DNA of 64,000 nucleotides from Agarivorans litoreus (GTDB lineage: Bacteria; Pseudomonadota; Gammaproteobacteria; Enterobacterales; Celerinatantimonadaceae). The translations under genes were made by a program, and so were the position numbers. The notes beneath the pieces were generated by a model. The model saw nothing but the letters and a program-made list of their open reading frames with translations, had not been told where the DNA came from and did not search any database. Shown here in pieces: positions 53,770 through 63,324 of this stretch (its first letter is position 1; each line of letters opens with the position of its first letter). The DNA lies in NCBI RefSeq assembly GCF_019649015.1, contig NZ_BLPI01000001.1, positions 2,559,001 to 2,623,000 of the forward strand, written 5' to 3'.

Positions 53770-55617
53770 TTAATCTAGCTTGCTTTTATCGCGTACCGCA
53801 CCTTTGTCGGCGCTGGTGGCGAAGTGGGCGTACATTTTCAGCGAGGTGCTTACTTCACGTACTCGACCAATTGGGCTCCAAGCATCGCTGCCTTTGGCTT
53901 CCATGGCGGCGCGACGTTTAGCCAGTTCTTCATCACTTACTTCTAACACAATGCTGCGCTGAGGAATGTTGATATCAATAATATCGCCTTGCTCAACTAA
54001 GCCAACCACACCGCCGCTCGCAGCTTCTGGTGAAATATGGCCAATGGATAAACCAGAGGTACCGCCAGAGAAGCGGCCATCGGTAATCAAGGCACATTTC
54101 TTACCTAAACCCATCGATTTTAAGTAAGAGGTTGGATAAAGCATTTCTTGCATGCCAGGGCCGCCTTTAGGGCCTTCGTAGCGAATTAATACTACTTCGC
54201 CAGCTTGTACGGTGCCGTCTAAAATGCCGGCAACTGCGTCGTCTTGGCTTTCAAAAATACGGGCAGGGCCTTTAAACACTAGGTTATCGTCGTCTACGCC
54301 GGCGGTTTTAACAATACAGCCGTCTTGCGCTAGGTTCCCTTTTAGTACAGCAAGGCCACCTTCTAAACTAAAGGCGTTGTCTAAACTGCGAATACAACCT
54401 TCGGCGCGATCGTCGTCTAGGTCATCCCAGCGGCAATCTTGGCTAAAGGCTTTAGTGGTGCGAATGCCTGCAGGGCCAGCGCGGTAAAATTCTTTTACTG
54501 CCTGATCTTGGGTTTGCATGATGTCCCACTTGGCTAAGGTATCAGCCAAGGTTTCGCCCATTACATTCGGTTCGTTACGATTTAGTAAACCTGCACGGTC
54601 TAATTCACCCAAAATACCCATAATACCGCCAGCGCGGTGTACATCTTCCATGTGGTATTTGTTGGTAGATGGCGCCACTTTACATAGTTGAGGAACCTTA
54701 CGAGAAAGCTCATCCATGTGGTCCATATTGTAATCTACGCCAGCTTCTTGGGCTGCTGCCAACAAGTGTAATACGGTGTTAGTAGAACCGCCCATGGCGA
54801 TATCTAGGGTCATGGCGTTTTCAAAAGATTTGTGAGTCGCAATTGAGCGCGGCAATACACTTTCGTCGTCTTGCTGGTAGTAACGGTTACACAAATCAAC
54901 AATGCGCTTACCAGCATTTACAAACAGTTTTTCACGATCCGCGTGAGTCGCTAGCATTGAACCATTACCTGGCTGGGCTAAACCTAGCGCTTCGGTTAAA
55001 CAGTTCATTGAGTTTGCGGTAAACATACCAGAACAAGACCCACAGGTTGGGCAGGCACTACGTTCTACTTTGTCGCTGTCTTCATCGGATACGTTTTTGT
55101 CGGCACCCATTACCATGGCGTCAACTAAGTCGAGCTTAATGATTTGGTCGCTAAGTTTGGTTTTACCGGCTTCCATTGGGCCGCCAGAAACAAAGATAAC
55201 TGGAATGTTTAAGCGCATCGACGCCATCAGCATTCCCGGGGTGATTTTGTCACAGTTAGAAATACACACCATGGCGTCGGCACAGTGGGCGTTTACCATG
55301 TACTCAACGGAGTCTGCAATTAGGTCGCGTGAAGGTAGGCTGTAAAGCATGCCGCCGTGGCCCATGGCAATACCATCATCTACAGCGATGGTGTTGAATT
55401 CTTTAGCAACACCGCCTGCGCCTTCGATAGAGCGTGCAACCAATTGACCAAGATCTTTTAGATGAACGTGGCCCGGCACAAATTGGGTGAATGAGTTCAC
55501 CACTGCGATAATTGGCTTACCAAAATCTTCTTCTTTGGTTCCTGTTGCTCGCCAAAGGGCGCGCGCTCCAGCCATATTACGGCCTTCGGTGGTGGTGGCA
55601 CTTCGCAGTTTAGGCAT
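53770..55617 (-). CDS. ilvD: Dihydroxy-acid dehydratase
   Basis: IlvD of 615 residues dehydrates the dihydroxy acids to the 2-keto acids of valine and isoleucine. Iron-sulfur cysteines are in [14 protein letters not shown] and [19 protein letters not shown]. The family start [40 protein letters not shown] and the C-terminal [20 protein letters not shown] are all present. ACGGAGTAAACCGCA precedes the ATG. It lies 36 bp after ilvM and 79 bp before ilvA. The ilvE aminotransferase gene, which lies between ilvM and ilvD in E. coli, is absent here. Confidence 0.97.
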   Translation of the reverse strand: MPKLRSATTTEGRNMAGARALWRATGTKEEDFGKPIIAVVNSFTQFVPGHVHLKDLGQLVARSIEGAGGVAKEFNTIAVDDGIAMGHGGMLYSLPSRDLIADSVEYMVNAHCADAMVCISNCDKITPGMLMASMRLNIPVIFVSGGPMEAGKTKLSDQIIKLDLVDAMVMGADKNVSDEDSDKVERSACPTCGSCSGMFTANSMNCLTEALGLAQPGNGSMLATHADREKLFVNAGKRIVDLCNRYYQQDDESVLPRSIATHKSFENAMTLDIAMGGSTNTVLHLLAAAQEAGVDYNMDHMDELSRKVPQLCKVAPSTNKYHMEDVHRAGGIMGILGELDRAGLLNRNEPNVMGETLADTLAKWDIMQTQDQAVKEFYRAGPAGIRTTKAFSQDCRWDDLDDDRAEGCIRSLDNAFSLEGGLAVLKGNLAQDGCIVKTAGVDDDNLVFKGPARIFESQDDAVAGILDGTVQAGEVVLIRYEGPKGGPGMQEMLYPTSYLKSMGLGKKCALITDGRFSGGTSGLSIGHISPEAASGGVVGLVEQGDIIDINIPQRSIVLEVSDEELAKRRAAMEAKGSDAWSPIGRVREVSTSLKMYAHFATSADKGAVRDKSKLD

Positions 55618-55653
55618 TGCGGTTTACTCCGTTAATCTGTGTTTGCTATTTGT

Positions 55654-55926
55654 TTAGGCAATGGCCGCTTTTGGCGAAGCCACTGCTTGTAATTGGGTTA
55701 ATTGCACTTGCTCAACGTCAAACAATTTCACTAATTGATTAGTAAGGTGCTCTATTGGACGCTCACTTGTCACACTAAGTTCAATACGGTATCCAGACTG
55801 CTCTTGGTCATTGGACTGCTCAATTTGCATAGATTGTACTAAAAAACCACGGTGACGTGTCAGTCGTAATACACGTTCAAGTACATCTGCTTGCTGGCGA
55901 GTAGAAATGGTTAGTGAATGTTGCAT
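55654..55926 (-). CDS. ilvM: Acetolactate synthase II small subunit
   Basis: Regulatory subunit of AHAS II, 90 residues, a single ACT domain: [35 protein letters not shown] and SVTSERPIEHLTNQLVKLFD. Its ATG at 55926 shares one base with the ilvG stop codon (TAATG), so translation is coupled. The open frame reaches 55980 inside ilvG, but the MQHSL start matches the family. Confidence 0.93.
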   Translation of the reverse strand: MQHSLTISTRQQADVLERVLRLTRHRGFLVQSMQIEQSNDQEQSGYRIELSVTSERPIEHLTNQLVKLFDVEQVQLTQLQAVASPKAAIA

Positions 55927-57584
55927 TAGCAGTCCTCCATCATTTTGTCGTTGGCCACACCGGGTGGCACTAATGGCCATACGTTTTCTTCAGCATCAAT
56001 TAATACATGCAGTAGGTAAGGGCCTTTGCTGTCTAGCATCCGTTGCAAGGCTGCGTGTACATCCACTTTGTTACTAATGGTTTCGCCGGGAATATCGAAA
56101 GCCGAGGCCATTTTTACAAAGTCGGGGTTGTCATCAAGAATCGTTTCACTAAAGCGGCCATCAAAAAATAAGTTTTGCCACTGGCGAACCATGCCTAAGC
56201 GGTTATTGTCGATTAACAGCATTTTTACTGGCAGCTTAGCGCGTTTAATGGTGGTGAGTTCTTGTACATTCATCATGAATGAACCATCACCAGAGACGTT
56301 AATTACGGTGTCGTTAGGGCGAGCAAACTGCGCGCCAATGGCTGCGGGTAAACCAAAGCCCATAGTGCCTAGGCCTGCACTTGATAAATGATTCTCAGGG
56401 CCATCAAACTGCATATGTTGGGCTACCCACATTTGGTGTTGGCCAACATCACAAGCTACCACGGTGTTTTTATCCACCATCTTGCTTAAGTCGCTAAGCA
56501 TAGCTGGCGCAAAAATATGCCCGCCTGGGTGATCATAACGCCAAGCAAAATCATGTTTGCGTTGTGCCACTTTTTCTTGCCAGATATCAATCTCGGTTTG
56601 GCAATGTAGCTTGGGTAGGGTTAGCTTTAAGTCGCTATCTAGTGCAACATCTGGGGTGCGGCGTTTACCAAATTCGCTGGCATCAGCATCTAGGTGAATC
56701 ACTTTGGCATTTGGTGCAAATTCATCAAGCTTGCCGGTAACGCGGTCATCAAAGCGCGCGCCAATCACCACCAATAGGTCAGTTTCTTGAACACTTAGGT
56801 TGGCTGCTTTAGTGCCGTGCATGCCTAACATGCCTAAGTAGTAAGGTTGTTCTTCGGTGATCGCTCCAATCCCTTTTAGCGTGCTCACACTTGGGATTTT
56901 GCTGTAGTTTAAAAACTCACGTAACTCAGTCACAGCATTGGCCATGCCTACGCCACCACCCACATATACAATAGGTTGTTTAGCGCTGGCAATGAGTTGC
57001 TTGGCTTGGCTAATTAATTCTGCGGCAGGTTCTACAGGAGCGCTGGCAGCAGCCAAGTAAGCGAGGCTTTCTTCCACTTCGGCTAATTGCACATCTTTAG
57101 GCACATCTATAAGCACTGGGCCTGGGCGGCCGCTGGTGGCAATCTCAAAAGCTTGTTCTATGGTGCGTTTAAGCTCTTTAACGTCGGTCACCATAAAGCT
57201 ATGTTTGGTGACTGATAACGACATACCTAATACGTCTACTTCTTGGAAGGCGTCGGTACCGATTACAGGCTGGGCTACTTGCCCAGTAATCGCGATAAGT
57301 GGAATGGAGTCTAGCTGCGCTTCTGCAAGGCCGGTGACTAAGTTGGTAGCGCCAGGGCCAGAAGTGGCGATACATACACCAACTTTTATGCCCGAAGTTG
57401 CTCCTGCGCGGGCATAACCCACCGCTGCCATTGCCGCACCTTGCTCGTGGCGAGTAAGCATGTGCTTTACACCACCGTCGTAGAGAGCGTCGTATAAAGG
57501 CATAATTGCCCCGCCAGGATAACCAAATACTTGTTCAACGCCCTGTTGTTTCAGAGTCGCTACAATTTGTTGCGCACCATTCAT
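55926..57584 (-). CDS. ilvG: Acetolactate synthase II large subunit
   Basis: ThDP- and FAD-dependent catalytic subunit of 552 residues. It begins [20 protein letters not shown], has the catalytic Glu region ([20 protein letters not shown]), [20 protein letters not shown], ThDP-binding [12 protein letters not shown] and [11 protein letters not shown]. It is intact, in contrast to E. coli K-12 where ilvG is frameshifted. AAAGGAAGTAGTA precedes the ATG. It is the first enzyme gene after the ilvL leader and is controlled by the attenuator. Confidence 0.97.
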   Translation of the reverse strand: MNGAQQIVATLKQQGVEQVFGYPGGAIMPLYDALYDGGVKHMLTRHEQGAAMAAVGYARAGATSGIKVGVCIATSGPGATNLVTGLAEAQLDSIPLIAITGQVAQPVIGTDAFQEVDVLGMSLSVTKHSFMVTDVKELKRTIEQAFEIATSGRPGPVLIDVPKDVQLAEVEESLAYLAAASAPVEPAAELISQAKQLIASAKQPIVYVGGGVGMANAVTELREFLNYSKIPSVSTLKGIGAITEEQPYYLGMLGMHGTKAANLSVQETDLLVVIGARFDDRVTGKLDEFAPNAKVIHLDADASEFGKRRTPDVALDSDLKLTLPKLHCQTEIDIWQEKVAQRKHDFAWRYDHPGGHIFAPAMLSDLSKMVDKNTVVACDVGQHQMWVAQHMQFDGPENHLSSAGLGTMGFGLPAAIGAQFARPNDTVINVSGDGSFMMNVQELTTIKRAKLPVKMLLIDNNRLGMVRQWQNLFFDGRFSETILDDNPDFVKMASAFDIPGETISNKVDVHAALQRMLDSKGPYLLHVLIDAEENVWPLVPPGVANDKMMEDC

Positions 57585-57604
57585 TACTACTTCCTTTCCA
57601 CCGT

Positions 57605-57640
57605 TAACAAAAAACCCCCGAGCTTTGCAGCGCGGGGGTT
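57605..57640 (-). terminator. ilv attenuator terminator
   Basis: On the minus strand, a CCCCCG / CGGGGG stem extended by GCGCTGC/GCT-type pairs is followed by a T run, between the leader peptide and ilvG. This is the position and form of the transcription attenuator of ilvLGMEDA in enterobacteria. Confidence 0.92.
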
Positions 57641-57662
57641 TGATGTTGTGTGCTTGTTTCAG

Positions 57663-57743
57663 TTACAACAACGCATCCCCGCGAGGTGATAGAATAATCA
57701 CCACAAGGACGACGCTAATAATTAGAGCAACTGAAAGAGACAT
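57663..57743 (-). CDS. ilvL: ilv operon leader peptide
   Basis: Leader of 26 residues starting MSLSVALIISVVLVVII and ending RGDALL. Fifteen of the 26 residues are Ile, Leu or Val, the regulatory amino acids. The ATG at 57743 follows AGGAAAG. Ribosome stalling at these codons when branched-chain aminoacyl-tRNAs are scarce would prevent formation of the terminator at 57605-57640. It is too short for ordinary gene finding and differs in sequence from E. coli IlvL, with which it shares the ISVV and VVII-type runs. Confidence 0.9.
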   Translation of the reverse strand: MSLSVALIISVVLVVIILSPRGDALL

Positions 57744-58090
57744 ATTTAAAACTTTCCTAAAGCATTGGCTAACAAGTATCACAGGATAAAATGTGATTCA
57801 AGTCCACATTGGCTGCTAATTGTTCTGCCTGCGGTACGTTTAATAAACAATTTAAGGTTTCTTAATCTGTATTTTGTTTCATTATTGGTTGTATGCTCTG
57901 TTTTATTTGTTTTGAGTGGTGATAAATTTTGCATATACAGCAGATTGTTCATTGCTCATTTGGCTAAAATTATTGCACTTTTTTCGTTGATTTGCGTTTA
58001 AGCAAGGTAAAGTGGTGGCTTGCTTAGTGAGTTGTTTATCTGACATGGTTTTACTTAGCGCCGTTTTAGTCACCTGGGAATCCTGTAACT
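57744..58090. promoter_or_regulatory. ilvL and DUF192 divergent control region
   Basis: AT-rich gap of 347 bp holding the ilvL promoter on one side and the DUF192 promoter on the other. A 78-codon frame at 57765-58001 has no ribosome site and a non-protein-like composition. No palindrome stands out. Confidence 0.5.
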
Positions 58091-58537
58091 TTGAATGTAT
58101 CCGTTTATAAATACGTCCTATTGGTTTTACTGGTTGTCACCAAAAATGTGGGGGCTGCAACGCCAAGTGAGAAATTTCCAGCGGTGGCGGTGGAGGTCAA
58201 TCAACAGCACTACACGGTGGAATATGCCTACAGTGATCAACAGCGCGCCTTGGGTTTAATGCATCGCCTGCACTTGTGTAACGATTGCGGCATGTTGTTT
58301 AACTTTCAGCGCAGCAAACAAGCTCAAATGTGGATGAAAAATACTGTGATCCCTTTAGATGTCGCTTTTATCCGCAAAGATGGCTCTATTAGCGAAATCA
58401 CTCAGATGCAAGCGAATGATGACAAACTAACTAAATCGCGCTTTCAAGTGATGTACGCTTGGGAGATGAATCAAGGTTGGTTTGCCAAAAATGCAATCCA
58501 AGTCGGAGATAAAGTAGTGATTAAACCTGTAGAATAA
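58091..58537 (+). CDS. DUF192 exported protein
   Basis: Exported protein of 148 residues: signal peptide (YVLLVLLVVTKNVGAA, about 7-22), then the DUF192 barrel with YAYSDQQRALGLMHRLHLC, GMLFNFQRSKQAQMWMKNTV (the conserved MWMKNT) and IPLDVAFIRKDGSI. The family has no settled function. The start is TTG at 58091; an ATG at 58096 is out of frame. GGGA lies upstream. Confidence 0.88.
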   Translation: MNVSVYKYVLLVLLVVTKNVGAATPSEKFPAVAVEVNQQHYTVEYAYSDQQRALGLMHRLHLCNDCGMLFNFQRSKQAQMWMKNTVIPLDVAFIRKDGSISEITQMQANDDKLTKSRFQVMYAWEMNQGWFAKNAIQVGDKVVIKPVE

Positions 58538-58605
58538 CTTACTGAAAATAAAACATTTCGCTGCAGTTTTGTCCTAGTGGCGGCCAGTTTCTCGAAGAGG
58601 TAAGC

Positions 58606-59166
58606 ATGACAGAAAAAGAAAAGATGTTAGCTGGAGAGTTGTATTTAGCCTTTGACGGAGAGTTGGTTGAAGAGCGTAACCAAGCTAAGTCTCTATGTTA
58701 CGAACTTAATTTGTTACACCCGGAAGAAGACCTGCGCGCCGAGGTTTTAGCCGAGCTGTTGCCAAACAGTCTCGATCCTTGGATAGAGCCAGATTTTTTC
58801 TGCGACTACGGCTATAACATCACCACCGGTAAGAATTTTTATGCTAACCATAACTGTGTGATACTTGATGGTGCGCCTGTCACCATCGGCGATGATGTGA
58901 TGCTGGCCCCTTCTGTGAATATTTCTACTGCAACTCACCCGCTAAACGTTAAGCAGCGCACCGAGGGATTAGAGCGGGCTTTACCGGTAACTATTGGCGA
59001 TCGCGTGTGGATTGGCATGGGGGCGAATATTCTACCCGGCGTAAGCATTGGTGATAACGCAGTGATTGCCGCTGGAGCCTTGGTTAACAAAGATGTGGCT
59101 GCGAATACAGTTGTAGCCGGCGTGCCGGCTAAATACGTGAGAGATATTCCCGAGCACGAAGACTAG
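58606..59166 (+). CDS. maa: Maltose/sugar O-acetyltransferase
   Basis: Left-handed beta-helix acetyltransferase of 186 residues of the Maa/LacA (NodL) group. It has the N-terminal MTEKEKMLAGELYLAFDGEL maltose-acetyltransferase domain, hexapeptide repeats (ITTGKNFYANHNCVILDGAP, VTIGDDVMLAPSVNISTATH with the catalytic His of TATHP) and the end GVPAKYVRDI. It acetylates sugars with acetyl-CoA in the cytoplasm. AGAGGTAAGC precedes the ATG. The symbol follows the closest family member; the sugar is unverified. Confidence 0.9.
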   Translation: MTEKEKMLAGELYLAFDGELVEERNQAKSLCYELNLLHPEEDLRAEVLAELLPNSLDPWIEPDFFCDYGYNITTGKNFYANHNCVILDGAPVTIGDDVMLAPSVNISTATHPLNVKQRTEGLERALPVTIGDRVWIGMGANILPGVSIGDNAVIAAGALVNKDVAANTVVAGVPAKYVRDIPEHED

Positions 59167-59207
59167 AGTAACTATAACTGAGCTTATTTTTGATGGGCTA
59201 TACGACA

Positions 59208-59251
59208 ATCAAACTAGCTACAAATGAGATTAAATCTGTAGCTGGTTTGAT
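59208..59251. terminator. Hairpin between convergent genes
   Basis: Arms of 15 bp (ATCAAACTAGCTACA and TGTAGCTGGTTTGAT, one mismatch) with a 14-base loop, between maa and the PEP-CTERM gene. There is no strong T run, so terminator use is probable but not certain. Confidence 0.65.
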
Positions 59252-59264
59252 ATCGCGAGGGAGC

Positions 59265-60035
59265 TTAAGCGTGAGATTTAAAGCGGCGCGCGGCTAAACC
59301 AAATAAACCCAAGGAAAATACGGCAATGGTAGCTGGCTCCGATACCACAGCTGGGGCGTTACCAGTATTCTCTTCAGCTAAAGAAACTACGTAGTTAATA
59401 ACTTGCGGAGCATAGATGGTGGCAAATGCTCGAGAACCAGAAAGGTAATAGTCCAACGGGATGCTTGAGTAATAGATATCGCCTAAGCCAAGTTCGAAGC
59501 TAAAATCAACTAAGTTTCCATCAGTTCCATCATCAAAGATGGCAGTGTAAGCACGATCAATAGATGATTCTGCCACATAACCATGACTCGAAGAGTTGCC
59601 GCCGTCTAGAGTAGAATCTGTGATTACCGCACCTGCTACTCCGTTAGCTTGGGCCAAATCGATATTGGTGCTTAAGTTGCGTGTAAATGTAAAATTATCG
59701 GCACCAGGCAATACATTATTCGTGTTAGACACGTAGCGATCATGATACATAAAAACACCGCCGCTCATCACATAGTTCTCTATGTCAGTAGCGTAGGTGC
59801 TTAGCTGTGAAGAATGGCCAGAATTACTGCTATTTAATCCCCAAATAACATCGTAGTTTGATAGGTTTGAGTAGTCTGAGATAAGTTCGGCGGTGTGGCC
59901 TTGGTTGTTTGCAATGCTTATTGCTTGTGATGAGCTGTTACCAAAAACGCCGATTACACCTGCATTAGCCGTTAAAGAGAATAGAGAAGATGCAAGTAGA
60001 CTACTAAATGCAATTGTTTTTACTAGCTTTTTCAT
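59265..60035 (-). CDS. PEP-CTERM sorting-signal protein
   Basis: Exported protein of 256 residues. The signal peptide (to LTANA-GV, about 25) leads into a domain that opens GVIGVFGNSSSQAISIANNQ with LSNYDVIWGLNSSN, like a flavodoxin or glutamine-amidotransferase-type fold. The protein ends with a PEP-CTERM tail: VSEPATIAVFSLGLFGLAAR then RFKSHA (SEP motif, hydrophobic helix, basic end). Such proteins are cleaved by an exosortase, usually near exopolysaccharide genes; none is in the window. Ser/Asn-rich composition. Confidence 0.88.
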   Translation of the reverse strand: MKKLVKTIAFSSLLASSLFSLTANAGVIGVFGNSSSQAISIANNQGHTAELISDYSNLSNYDVIWGLNSSNSGHSSQLSTYATDIENYVMSGGVFMYHDRYVSNTNNVLPGADNFTFTRNLSTNIDLAQANGVAGAVITDSTLDGGNSSSHGYVAESSIDRAYTAIFDDGTDGNLVDFSFELGLGDIYYSSIPLDYYLSGSRAFATIYAPQVINYVVSLAEENTGNAPAVVSEPATIAVFSLGLFGLAARRFKSHA

Positions 60036-60345
60036 TAACTTTGTTTTCCATGTTTAATTGTCTGGCCTGCATAAGCAAGAGTTATGCCTTATTCTTGAGG
60101 CCTTATATGACATGGTGTGAGAGGAGGTGTTGATATAACGATTTATGTATTGTGTAAACTTTTCTGACATGTTCTCCAGCCGGGCTTAGGTGATTAGTTT
60201 TTCTTCTTGCTGAAAGAGGTGTTAGTAGCAAGGAGGTGTTAAGTGGCAAGCCGCCTATCAATCTAATAGTTATAAGCCATTTTTTATCTGTCTTGGCTTG
60301 TATTATATTTGAGCTGTAATCTTAAAGGCCCTTGAAGGAGGTCTT
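60036..60345. other. Gap with leader regions
   Basis: 310 bp, AT-rich, divergent promoters expected for the PEP-CTERM gene and the CBS gene. Two AAGAGGTG/AGGAGGTG-like direct repeats occur (near 60121, 60208 and 60231). No gene was recognised. Confidence 0.45.
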
Positions 60346-60762
60346 ATGCAACAGCTTAATGTTAGACACTACATGCGCGCTCAATTCTTGAGTTTTACCG
60401 AAGAGCAAAGCATTAACGAGGCCAGCGAACTGCTGACTAATTCACACCAGCTTGGTGCCCCAGTGGTTGACGCTAAAGGCACATTAATTGGTTGGTTATC
60501 GGAGCTAGACTGCGTAACTCAAATGCTGCAAGCTGGTTACTACTGCGATCAAAGTGCTTTAGTTAAAGACATTATGCGCAGTGAAGTACTGAGTGTTGGT
60601 CCAGATGAAAACGTGCTGGATTTGGCAAAAACCATGACCGACAACAAACCTAAAAGTTACCCCGTTGTTGAGAATGGAAAATTGCTCGGTTTAATTGAGC
60701 GTAAAGCGGTATTAGCGGCACTTCATCAACAACAGCAACAATGCTTTAATGTAAAACAATAA
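60346..60762 (+). CDS. CBS-domain protein
   Basis: Cytoplasmic protein of 138 residues made only of two CBS motifs (VRHYMRAQFLSFTEEQSINE to LIGWLSELDC, and VKDIMRSEVLSVGPDENVLD to LLGLIERKAVL). CBS pairs bind adenosyl ligands such as AMP, ATP or SAM and act as energy sensors. The partner is unknown. A strong AAGGAGGT ribosome site precedes the ATG, so it should be well translated. Confidence 0.92.
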   Translation: MQQLNVRHYMRAQFLSFTEEQSINEASELLTNSHQLGAPVVDAKGTLIGWLSELDCVTQMLQAGYYCDQSALVKDIMRSEVLSVGPDENVLDLAKTMTDNKPKSYPVVENGKLLGLIERKAVLAALHQQQQQCFNVKQ

Positions 60763-60840
60763 ACCTAATTTCAGTCACTTAATAACAACTTTGGCAAATA
60801 ACTACTACTATGTAAGTTGTTATTAAGAGCTGGAGATAAC

Positions 60841-62355
60841 ATGGGTTTAGCGATAGTTAAAACGTGTACCTTAGTGGGCATGGAAGCCTTAAATGTGACT
60901 GTAGAAGTGCATTTAGCCAATGGTTTGCCAGCCTTTTCTATTGTAGGTTTACCTGAAACCTCGGTGAAAGAAGCTAAAGATAGAGTTCGTAGCGCGATTC
61001 TCAATAGTGGCTTTTCCTTTCCTGCAAAACGCATTACCGTAAATCTAGCGCCTGCAGATGTTCCCAAAAGTGGAGGTCGCTTTGATCTGCCAATTGCTAT
61101 TGGTATTTTGGCCGCTGCTGGTGATGTTCCTCTAGCTTGTTTAGTTGACATGGCGTTTTGCGGTGAGTTGGCTTTATCGGGTGCCATTCGCCCGGTGAGC
61201 GGGGCAATTGCTACCGCCTTATCCATAAGCCAGCAGGGCTTAACTTTGGTGACTAGCGAGCAAGATGCTGACGCAGCGGTTAGAGTGCCAGAGGCTAAAG
61301 TACATGGCAGTGCCAGCTTGCAGCAGTTAAGTGCTGGTCTTAATGGTCAAAGTGCTTTTAACCTGAAGGACTCTCAGGTTATTGAGCCTCAGTGTAACGA
61401 AAGCCTCTTAGATATGAGCGAAGTGCAAGGTCAACATCTGGCAAAACGTGCTTTAGAACTAGCTGCCGCCGGCGCACATAATTTACTCATGATGGGACCT
61501 CCCGGTACCGGAAAAACCATGTTAGCGAGTCGCTTACCGGGCATATTACCCAGCTTAACCGAGCAACAAGCCATAGAGGTGGCGGCAATTAATTCGGTAA
61601 GCGCCCAGCAACGAGAGCTAGAGCAATGGTACATTCCGCCTTTTCGGAGCCCGCATCATAGCGCCTCAATGGTAGCACTGGTGGGCGGTGGTTCAAACCC
61701 TAAGCCCGGCGAAATAACCTTAGCGCATCATGGTGTACTTTTTTTGGATGAGCTTCCAGAGTTTGCTCGTAGTACTTTAGATGCGTTGCGCCAGCCGCTT
61801 GAGTCGGGTGAGGTGCATATTTCTCGTGCTGCTTTGCAGGTAAGTTTCCCCTCGCGCTTTCAGTTGGTGGCAGCAATGAATCCTTCACCTTGTGGTTACT
61901 ATCAAGGTCAGCAGCTACGCAGTAATCCCGATCAGATTTTAAAGTATCTTGGTAAGCTGTCGGGGCCGTTTTTAGACCGCTTTGATTTAAGTGTTGAGGT
62001 GGCTGAGTTACCCAAAGGCAGCTTAACTCAGCATGCTCAGGGGGAGTCTAGTGCCCAGATAAAACAGCGGGTGATTAACGCGCGCAAGCTGCAGTTGGAG
62101 CGTAGTGGTAAGTTAAATAGCCAACTCTCTGGTAAAGAGCTTCACCAGCATGCCAGTTTAAGCCTTGAAAATAGTGAGTTTTTAGAAAGCAGTATTAGTC
62201 AATTAGGTTTATCTGCTCGCGCATTTCATCGCGTTTGGCGCTTAGCCAGAACCATTGCCGATCTTAAGCAGCAAAAAGATATTCAACGCAACGATATTGT
62301 GGAAGCTCTAAGCTATCGGGCAATGGATCGCTTACTTAAGCGTTTGTCTGCCTAG
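60841..62355 (+). CDS. comM: ComM (YifB), Mg-chelatase-like AAA helicase
   Basis: AAA+ protein of 504 residues. It has the N-terminal ChlI/Lon-like domain (LAIVKTCTLVGMEALNVTVE, GLPAFSIVGLPETSVKEAKD), Walker A GPPGTGKT at about 219-226, Walker B GVLFLDELPEF and a C-terminal Mg-chelatase domain. ComM is a hexameric helicase that promotes branch migration in natural transformation. GGAGATAAC precedes the ATG at 60841; the frame extends eight codons further. In E. coli yifB flanks the ilv operon; here it is 3 kb from ilvL. Confidence 0.95.
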   Translation: MGLAIVKTCTLVGMEALNVTVEVHLANGLPAFSIVGLPETSVKEAKDRVRSAILNSGFSFPAKRITVNLAPADVPKSGGRFDLPIAIGILAAAGDVPLACLVDMAFCGELALSGAIRPVSGAIATALSISQQGLTLVTSEQDADAAVRVPEAKVHGSASLQQLSAGLNGQSAFNLKDSQVIEPQCNESLLDMSEVQGQHLAKRALELAAAGAHNLLMMGPPGTGKTMLASRLPGILPSLTEQQAIEVAAINSVSAQQRELEQWYIPPFRSPHHSASMVALVGGGSNPKPGEITLAHHGVLFLDELPEFARSTLDALRQPLESGEVHISRAALQVSFPSRFQLVAAMNPSPCGYYQGQQLRSNPDQILKYLGKLSGPFLDRFDLSVEVAELPKGSLTQHAQGESSAQIKQRVINARKLQLERSGKLNSQLSGKELHQHASLSLENSEFLESSISQLGLSARAFHRVWRLARTIADLKQQKDIQRNDIVEALSYRAMDRLLKRLSA

Positions 62356-62818
62356 TGTTTGTATTTTGTCGAATTTCTCCTTTCTCTATTGATTAATAAA
62401 TCACTCACCTGATTACGAATTATCTCAGTGTTGGCGGGGCTTAGCTGGCATTCTGTCTTAACGTAAACATTTTGCTACAACAAAATGGCTTGATAATTGT
62501 ATAGCTGTTAGTGTTCAAATTATTGACACTTTATTAGAATGACGTGGAGATAACGTTTTCATAAGCTTCTGTTTTTCAAGTACAATATAAGGTATAAACA
62601 CAGAGTTATAGATAGCGCTTAGCAGGAAGGGCGCAGCTCGGCGCTTGATTAGAGCAATAATAAAATTATAAAAAATAAAGGCAGTAAGGTTAGAAATATG
62701 ACCTTGACCGAAAAAATGTCAAACAGGCGTTTACAAGGGTGAAACTGCTACTTAAAGTGCACGCGAATAGGCCGTATGCAAAGAGCTTATCGCACTTCAA
62801 AAGAAGGAAGGAAATACT
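62356..62818. other. Gap upstream of a small exported protein
   Basis: 463 bp, AT-rich, no supported gene. A 70-codon frame from 62776 overlaps the next gene in another frame and is rejected. The promoter for the small exported protein should lie in 62500-62700. Confidence 0.45.
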
Positions 62819-63214
62819 ATGATGAAATGGATGGTGATTGGCATTTCTCTATTGTTTGGTACCGCCAATGCGCAAGATGTAAGAATTTGGCTGCAATCTG
62901 GCAGCGATTCCCAATGGATGCAAATGCAAGATTTACAAATCCAAAACTCCGATGGCAGTTTGCAACAACGCATTGTTGCCTTAGATAGCCAAGGAAAACC
63001 GCTGTTTATGCCACTGAGTGAGTTGGCGTTTATTCAAGCCGATAACAAATATTATTATGTTTCAAATGAGTACGTAGCTATTACTCATAGTGGTGCCAAA
63101 TTTAAACTTCCTAGTGGTGATGAAGCCGACAATATGTTTGTTGCACGCAACGGTTACGGCGGTTACACCAGTTTCGACTACTCTGCGCTGCGTCGCATTA
63201 TCTTCTCTAAGTAG
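62819..63214 (+). CDS. Small exported protein, unknown
   Basis: Protein of 131 residues with a signal peptide (WMVIGISLLFGTANA, cleavage before QDV at about 20). The mature part looks beta-rich (VRIWLQSGSDSQWMQMQDLQ, SLQQRIVALDSQGKPLFMPL) with an aromatic YYVSN and YGGYTSFDYSALRR end. I do not recognise the family. AAGGAAGGAAATACT gives a good ribosome site. Its stop codon lies inside a perfect hairpin. Confidence 0.75.
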   Translation: MMKWMVIGISLLFGTANAQDVRIWLQSGSDSQWMQMQDLQIQNSDGSLQQRIVALDSQGKPLFMPLSELAFIQADNKYYYVSNEYVAITHSGAKFKLPSGDEADNMFVARNGYGGYTSFDYSALRRIIFSK

Positions 63215-63235
63215 TTAGCTGTTCAGCTAACTACT
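63210..63235 (+). terminator. Perfect 12-bp hairpin over a stop codon
   Basis: AGTAGTTAGCTG / CAGCTAACTACT with a TT loop. The left arm contains the TAG stop of the preceding gene. There is no T run directly after, so it may be a terminator of weak type or an mRNA 3-prime structure. Confidence 0.6.
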
Positions 63236-63324
63236 GCCATCCAGTGAAAATCGTTTAAGCAACACTTTTTTAAGCGTTTTTTTCTGGCACAATAAAGGCT
63301 GCTTCGTTCAAGGGAACAGCCTTC

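Noticed and set aside
57765-58001. Hydrophobic frame of 78 codons upstream of the DUF192 gene
   Set aside because: No ribosome site, AT-rich chance hydrophobicity, and it covers the expected ilvL promoter.
62776-62988. Frame of 70 codons overlapping the small exported protein
   Set aside because: The overlapping frame at 62819 has a signal peptide and a far better ribosome site.
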